DNA of 64,000 bases from Brachypodium distachyon. Lineage: Eukaryota; Streptophyta; Magnoliopsida; Poales; Poaceae. This document shows positions 59,985 to 64,000 of this stretch, piece by piece. How positions within the stretch are numbered: position 1 is the first letter of the stretch; each line of letters opens with the position of its first letter. The stretch spans positions 25,328,613-25,392,612 of the forward strand of contig NC_016135.3 of the NCBI RefSeq assembly GCF_000005505.3, read 5' to 3'. The notes beneath the pieces are model-generated. The model ran no database searches, was not told the DNA's origin, and saw only the letters and a list, made by a program, of their open reading frames with translations. A program made the translations under genes and the position numbers.

Positions 59985-61138
59985 TAACATGAGATGGCCG
60001 TTCCTTCTTCAAACTCTTCGGATGATAGGGTTTGTGTTCTGATATATTTCGGAACCGGCAACGAGGTACTGATATAAAAAAAATCAGAGCACGTATTGAT
60101 GGATTTTATTGGGCAATCTCGCTACACATGACTGATTTAGTTTTGGGTGTGGTTATATCTAAATTGCCGGATTTTTATGTAAAATGTTTAAATTTAAATT
60201 GACGAATCATAATCATTTGATTAGCATGTAGATTTCATTTTATCCTTCTTTTTTCATCACCCATTTTGAGTCTTAAAGCGCAAATTATAGCCAACGGCAG
60301 ATGAATCAACTTATCTCTAACTAAAAATCAGCCAACTTAGATATAACAAAACCGTTAAGCACACGCTTTATTCTTTCACACGGAGTTGGTGGCGGCAGGC
60401 ACATGACACAGTCTAGTCCGTCCTCCCACCGATCCTCCGGTGGCTCACCTATGTGTGTTCTTTTATTAAGATTTATCTTGTTGTTGCGTTTTTTCTGGTT
60501 GTGTAAATCTTGTTATGCACAGGCCGAGTCACTAAACTCTTTTGTTTGTATCATTCTGATTAACTTTGAGATCAATACAATGCTCCGTTTATCAAACAAT
60601 TTGCGAGATGTGCTTTGGAGAGTTTTACCAATGCTCTCGTGTTGACGGTGATACTAGCTATACATGTATGCTCTCTGTATGTTTAAATACTGTTCTTTTA
60701 GGGGTGTTAATTTACCTTCCATGGTCCACCTATGCATGTTGCATTTCTGATTATCATCAAGTAGAAACTGGAAATGGAACTCTGGTTTGTACGGCTCAAT
60801 TCGCGTTGGATCACAAAACTTGGACAAGACTGTACACGGGTTCCACATACATGTCTGAAACCTATCATTAATTTCTCCGGTCATCAGTAGGAGTAGTACT
60901 ACGGATCCGATAATACTACTATTTGTGCTGTCGTTCCTTTTGCAGCATGCATATAATCGGCTCAGTCTGGCCACGTTCTTGTCGCGAGCAACAGGCTGGC
61001 CAAGAGGCCATGTCAGTATGCAACCAACTGAAAGCAAATGCTTCTTCAAAGTAACATTGAAAGCAAACAGAGGGAATGGTAAACTTTTTTCTCTATCTCT
61101 TTGAAGCAAGGGCGATAGTAAAGTCGAAATTGACAGAA
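59985..61138. other. Spacer between WIP-5 and WIP-6 units
   Basis: AT-rich. From about 60600 it aligns with flanks of the other units (ttgacggtgatac, tgtatgtttaaatactg), and 60890-61040 is the shared 3' flank of the next unit. No gene. Confidence 0.5.
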
Positions 61139-61263
61139 GTTTTCATCATCATCATCATGAACCATATTTACAATCATGGGTCAACCAGCCAAGTCTGGCA
61201 TGCAGTGGCAAGCCATGGTTGCCAACGAACACGTACGCTTAGCTAGCTAGCTAACTAGAATTA

Positions 61264-61533
61264 CTAGTTGGGACCCCAGCAGCTGAGGTACATGACGGTC
61301 CTCAGCCCCTCCTCTGCCTTCTCCGCTCGCCGCTTCTCTGCCGCGGCAGAGGCAGGAGACAGCTTCTTGCCCTGCGAGAGGCCGCCCCTTGCCTGCACGT
61401 TGGCCTTGGCCGCCCGGTGGATGGACCTGAGCGCGTAGTTCCAGCGGCAGAGCCCGGCCTGGTCCTTGAGCGCCTCCACGGCTCCCACGCTCATCGCCAC
61501 CATCCATGACGTTGCCTTCGCTGCACCAGCCAT
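61264..61533 (-). CDS. WIP-6, tandem wound-induced polypeptide gene with replaced promoter
   Basis: Intronless, 89 residues: [15 protein letters not shown] (one extra Thr), [20 protein letters not shown], linker [15 protein letters not shown], tail [16 protein letters not shown]. The coding sequence is as intact as the others, but the upstream DNA does not contain the TATA and the ggttttccagg block found in WIP-3, 4, 5 and 7; at the TATA position it reads gctaatacag, followed by unrelated DNA. Confidence 0.92.
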   Translation of the reverse strand: MAGAAKATSWMVAMSVGAVEALKDQAGLCRWNYALRSIHRAAKANVQARGGLSQGKKLSPASAAAEKRRAEKAEEGLRTVMYLSCWGPN

Positions 61534-61705
61534 CTTCTTCCTTGCTGCTGCGTTGGTGAAGATCGACGCACTGGTCTGTGAACTGTGGTTAATTCCTGGC
61601 TGTAGATCGATTAGCTGCTAGTGGAAGAACTGATCAAATGGTTGTGTTGTTGGTTAATTCCTGGCTGTAGATGGTCCTCCTTGGCCATGAGAAGAGAGGA
61701 GCTAA

Positions 61706-61850
61706 TACAGATGCTCACAATCTTTCTAAAGCAGCAGCAACTCTCTCTGCGGGTCGCCGTTTGTGGCTTCTTGATACCCCTTGAATCTCTTGTATCCCAA
61801 CCTTTGCTTTGAATTAATAAAGTGGGGTACTTTGCTAAAAAAGAAAAAAG
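61706..61850 (+). mobile_element. Possible LINE 3'-end scrap in the WIP-6 promoter
   Basis: About 140 bp ending in ttgaattaataaagtggggt and an A-rich run (aaaaaagaaaaaag), which resembles the 3' end and tail of the LINE at 27931-28848 read on its coding strand. No target duplication could be identified, so this is tentative. Confidence 0.4.
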
Positions 61851-62576
61851 CTGCGTGCTGCACCGGTCCGTCGCTCCGACGATCTTTCCTCTGCACCCCG
61901 GGTGGATCCAAAAGCTCAGCTGCCTAACGGCCTGCACACCTCGTGCAGCGAGAGCGCAGGAATACGGGTTGGTGAGACATGCACATCTGCAAGACGAACA
62001 CACAACAAGAAAGATACCTGGGCGACTGCACGAATCGTACAATCTTATTATTTGTATATGTCCATTAAATTCAAATTATGATCCTTGATTATTAACAAAA
62101 TAACTCGCACATACTTATGTTTAAAAGTTTAAATACGTACCGCTCAACCTCCGTCTTTTTTCTCTTTGCCTACCACGGTCCACAGATCCACACTCGTCTT
62201 AACCGTTCTGACCATCGCTTGGTACTATGGCTCAATTCTGCCACTTCGATAAAAAAAGAAGAAGAAGCCAGGAGTCCAGGAGAACACAAACATCGTACAT
62301 GACTGAACATGCGATTCCTTCAGTAATACTAATATGGATCCGAGGATACCATATTTGTGCGTCATCGATCATTCATGGTAGAACATGCACATAATCAGCT
62401 CAGGCTGCCGCCATCTTTTTCTACACATCGAATTGCCACGTAGCAGGACAAGCAACAAGGAAGAACTAATTTGTAACCAACTCAAAGCAAATGATCCATG
62501 AATCCTCCTTCTCGCAAAAAAAAGAAGCAGCTTGGAGGCAAATAGCCATCTGAAATTCTGAACTCAACGCGGCAGA
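61851..62576. other. Spacer between WIP-6 and WIP-7 units
   Basis: No gene. 61865-61900 resembles part of the exon at 63679-63714. 62030-62230 and 62330-62480 align with the flanks of the other tandem units. Confidence 0.5.
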
Positions 62577-62714
62577 AGTTTTCATCATCATCCAAGTACA
62601 TATTGTACCGTTGTACTCCATATTTACAGACCGGACTCCGGTGGCAACCCAGCAGCGCCAAGCCATGCACGGCTGCTGCTAGCTAAGAACACCACTAGCT
62701 AACTAGAATTGCTA

Positions 62715-62966
62715 CTAGTTGGGACCCCAGCAGCTGAGGTACATGACGGTCCTCAGCCCCTCCTCTGTCTTCTCCGCCATCGCCGCGGCAGGAGACAGCT
62801 TCTGGCCCTGCGAGAGTCCGCCCCTTGACTGCACGTTTGCCTTGGCTGCCCGGTGGATGGACCTCAGAGCGTAGTTCCAGCGGCAGAGCCCGGCCTGGTC
62901 CTTGAGCGCCTCCACGGCCCCCACGCTCATCGCCACCATCCACGACGCCTTCGCTGCACCAGCCAT
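62715..62966 (-). CDS. WIP-7, tandem wound-induced polypeptide gene with short linker
   Basis: Intronless, 83 residues, the shortest of the five: N-terminal block as in WIP-3, [20 protein letters not shown], linker AAAMAEK only, tail [16 protein letters not shown]. The KRRAEKA part of the linker is missing without loss of frame. TATA (complement) at 63089-63095, about 123 bp before the start codon. Confidence 0.92.
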   Translation of the reverse strand: MAGAAKASWMVAMSVGAVEALKDQAGLCRWNYALRSIHRAAKANVQSRGGLSQGQKLSPAAAMAEKTEEGLRTVMYLSCWGPN

Positions 62967-63088
62967 AGATTCTCCTCAAGATGCGTTGGCTCCTTGGGTT
63001 CGGGGACACTGATCTGTATCGGAAGAACTGACAGAGCTGATTAATTGATGCTTGTGTTTGTGTTGGTTGGAAGGGAAGTAGGACTTGG

Positions 63089-63290
63089 TTATATACTGGG
63101 AGGAACGGGGCGAAACAGGTGGCTGTGGGTGCTGGTTTTCCAGGATACCGGGTGCTCTCTGCTCTCCGGCTTTGCTTGTGTACGCCGCGTGTGCATCGCT
63201 TTCGTCCCGGCTCGACTCGTCTTGTTTACTCTCGACACGCGATTTGTCTGTTGCAAGTTGCAACTAGCCCATGTGGGCAGAGACAAAGAT
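63089..63290 (-). promoter_or_regulatory. Shared WIP promoter, WIP-7 copy
   Basis: TATA (complement of ttatata 63089-63095), conserved block at 63127-63155 (ggttttccaggataccgggt), distal block about 63215-63290, shorter than in the other copies (cttgtttactctcgacacgc). Confidence 0.75.
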
Positions 63291-63607
63291 GGAGGAGTAG
63301 GAGATAACCTGACGTGCCAATGCAGACCGGATGCAGATTTCTTTTTTTCTGAGGGAAAGACCGGATGCAGATGCCACGCAACATAGCAGCCTGCAATGAC
63401 GGGCCACCTTAACATGGGCCTCAATTCTTGGGCCCGTCCTGTTGTGTGTGTGCCATGATCTATCGGCTCGTTAGCCCACGAAAACGTGGAAGAAAGGTAC
63501 GCAGGAGGCAGGAACTCTACACGAATGGAACGTTATCTGCTCCCACGACACACGCCCACATCTCTCAAGTCCAGCTTCCCTCTGGTTCCCCTCAAGTTTC
63601 CCGAGCT

Positions 63608-64000
63608 ATGATGCAGCAAAAGATCACGGCGTGGAAGCCCTACTACGCTCAGCAGCCGGGGGCGCTCCTGCTGCCATGGCCGTCGATCCGACGAGCTTTC
63701 CCCTGCACTCCAGGCTTGTATAGCAAGAAGACGGGGGCAGCATCGCGGCTGGTGGTCAGGAGGAGGTGCCAAGAAAAAGAAGAGCAGAGCGGCAATGGCG
63801 GCGGCAAACAGAAGCAGCAGCAGGAGAAGAGGACCTTCCTCAGCCTGGAGGAGGCCGGGCTGGTGGAGATGTCCGGCCTCAGCACCCACGAGCGCTTCCT
63901 CTGCCGCCTAACCGTAAAATTACCCCTGAAACCCAACATGTTTATATTACATAAATTAGTAGTCGATGGTTGATGGTTTGTGTTCTTCAGATATCGTCGT
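63608..64000 (+). CDS. Conserved plant protein of unknown function, probably plastid-targeted (5' part)
   Basis: Exon 1 63608-63913, donor CTAACC/GTAAAA; exon 2 starts 63991 after TTCTTCAG and runs off the window. The N-terminus (MMQQKITAWKPYYAQQPG..., rich in Arg, Ser, Ala and basic overall, with LVVRRRCQEKE) looks like a transit peptide. It is followed by a Gln/Lys-rich stretch and a conserved-looking block RTFLSLEEAGLVEMSGLSTH, then ERFLCRLT joined to ISS in exon 2. I recall this block from unnamed plant proteins but cannot name a function. Start could also be the second ATG at 63611. Confidence 0.75.

Overview
The window looks like nuclear DNA of a grass, probably a small-genome pooid such as Brachypodium or a close relative. 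The grounds are GT-AG split genes, GC-rich single exons beside AT-rich introns, Stowaway-type MITEs with CTCCCTCC ends and TA duplications, a Mutator-like element carrying the grass-specific PB1-like reading frame, and high gene density. Species and synteny (I would expect the rice chromosome 4 long arm) are inference.

Bases 1-43048 hold ten G-type lectin S-receptor-like kinase (SRLK) genes or relics. Nearly all keep one exon plan: a long ectodomain exon, a transmembrane exon, a juxtamembrane exon and four kinase exons, often of identical length (99, 182, 211, 238, 151 and about 300 bp). Copies 1-5 (1-18247) are one recently expanded subfamily in mixed states. Copy 1 is cut by the window edge. 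Copy 2 has an in-frame stop just before the kinase. Copy 3 is intact but has a 2.1 kb Mutator-like element in intron 3. Copy 4 lost the back half of its ectodomain, its transmembrane exon and its juxtamembrane exon. Copy 5 is an ectodomain scrap. Copy 6 (18661-21767) looks intact. Copies 7-9 (22719-39417) are a second subfamily; copy 8 has the kinase DFG changed to GFG and has lost two introns. Copy 10 (41378-43048) belongs to a third type and shows only its kinase half. The 3' flanks of copies 1, 3 and 4 carry a shared GC-rich module of unknown nature.

Bases 25972-31371 are gene-poor: MITEs, a 5'-truncated LINE tail, a GC-rich orphan reading frame and AT-rich DNA. Bases 46600-51230 hold a complete plant cluster II diacylglycerol kinase gene of 498 codons with a noncoding first exon.

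Bases 52192-62966 hold seven short intronless genes of the wound-induced polypeptide family (DUF3774), all ending in a near-identical [17 protein letters not shown] tail. The last five (55496-62966) are tandem units of about 1.5-2.1 kb that share coding sequence, promoter and 3' flank; one unit has lost the shared promoter. The window ends in the first exon of a probable plastid-targeted gene of unknown function.

Functionally, the left part encodes candidate cell-surface receptors, the middle a lipid-signalling kinase and the right a family of stress-induced small proteins. Nothing in the sequence shows that they act together.
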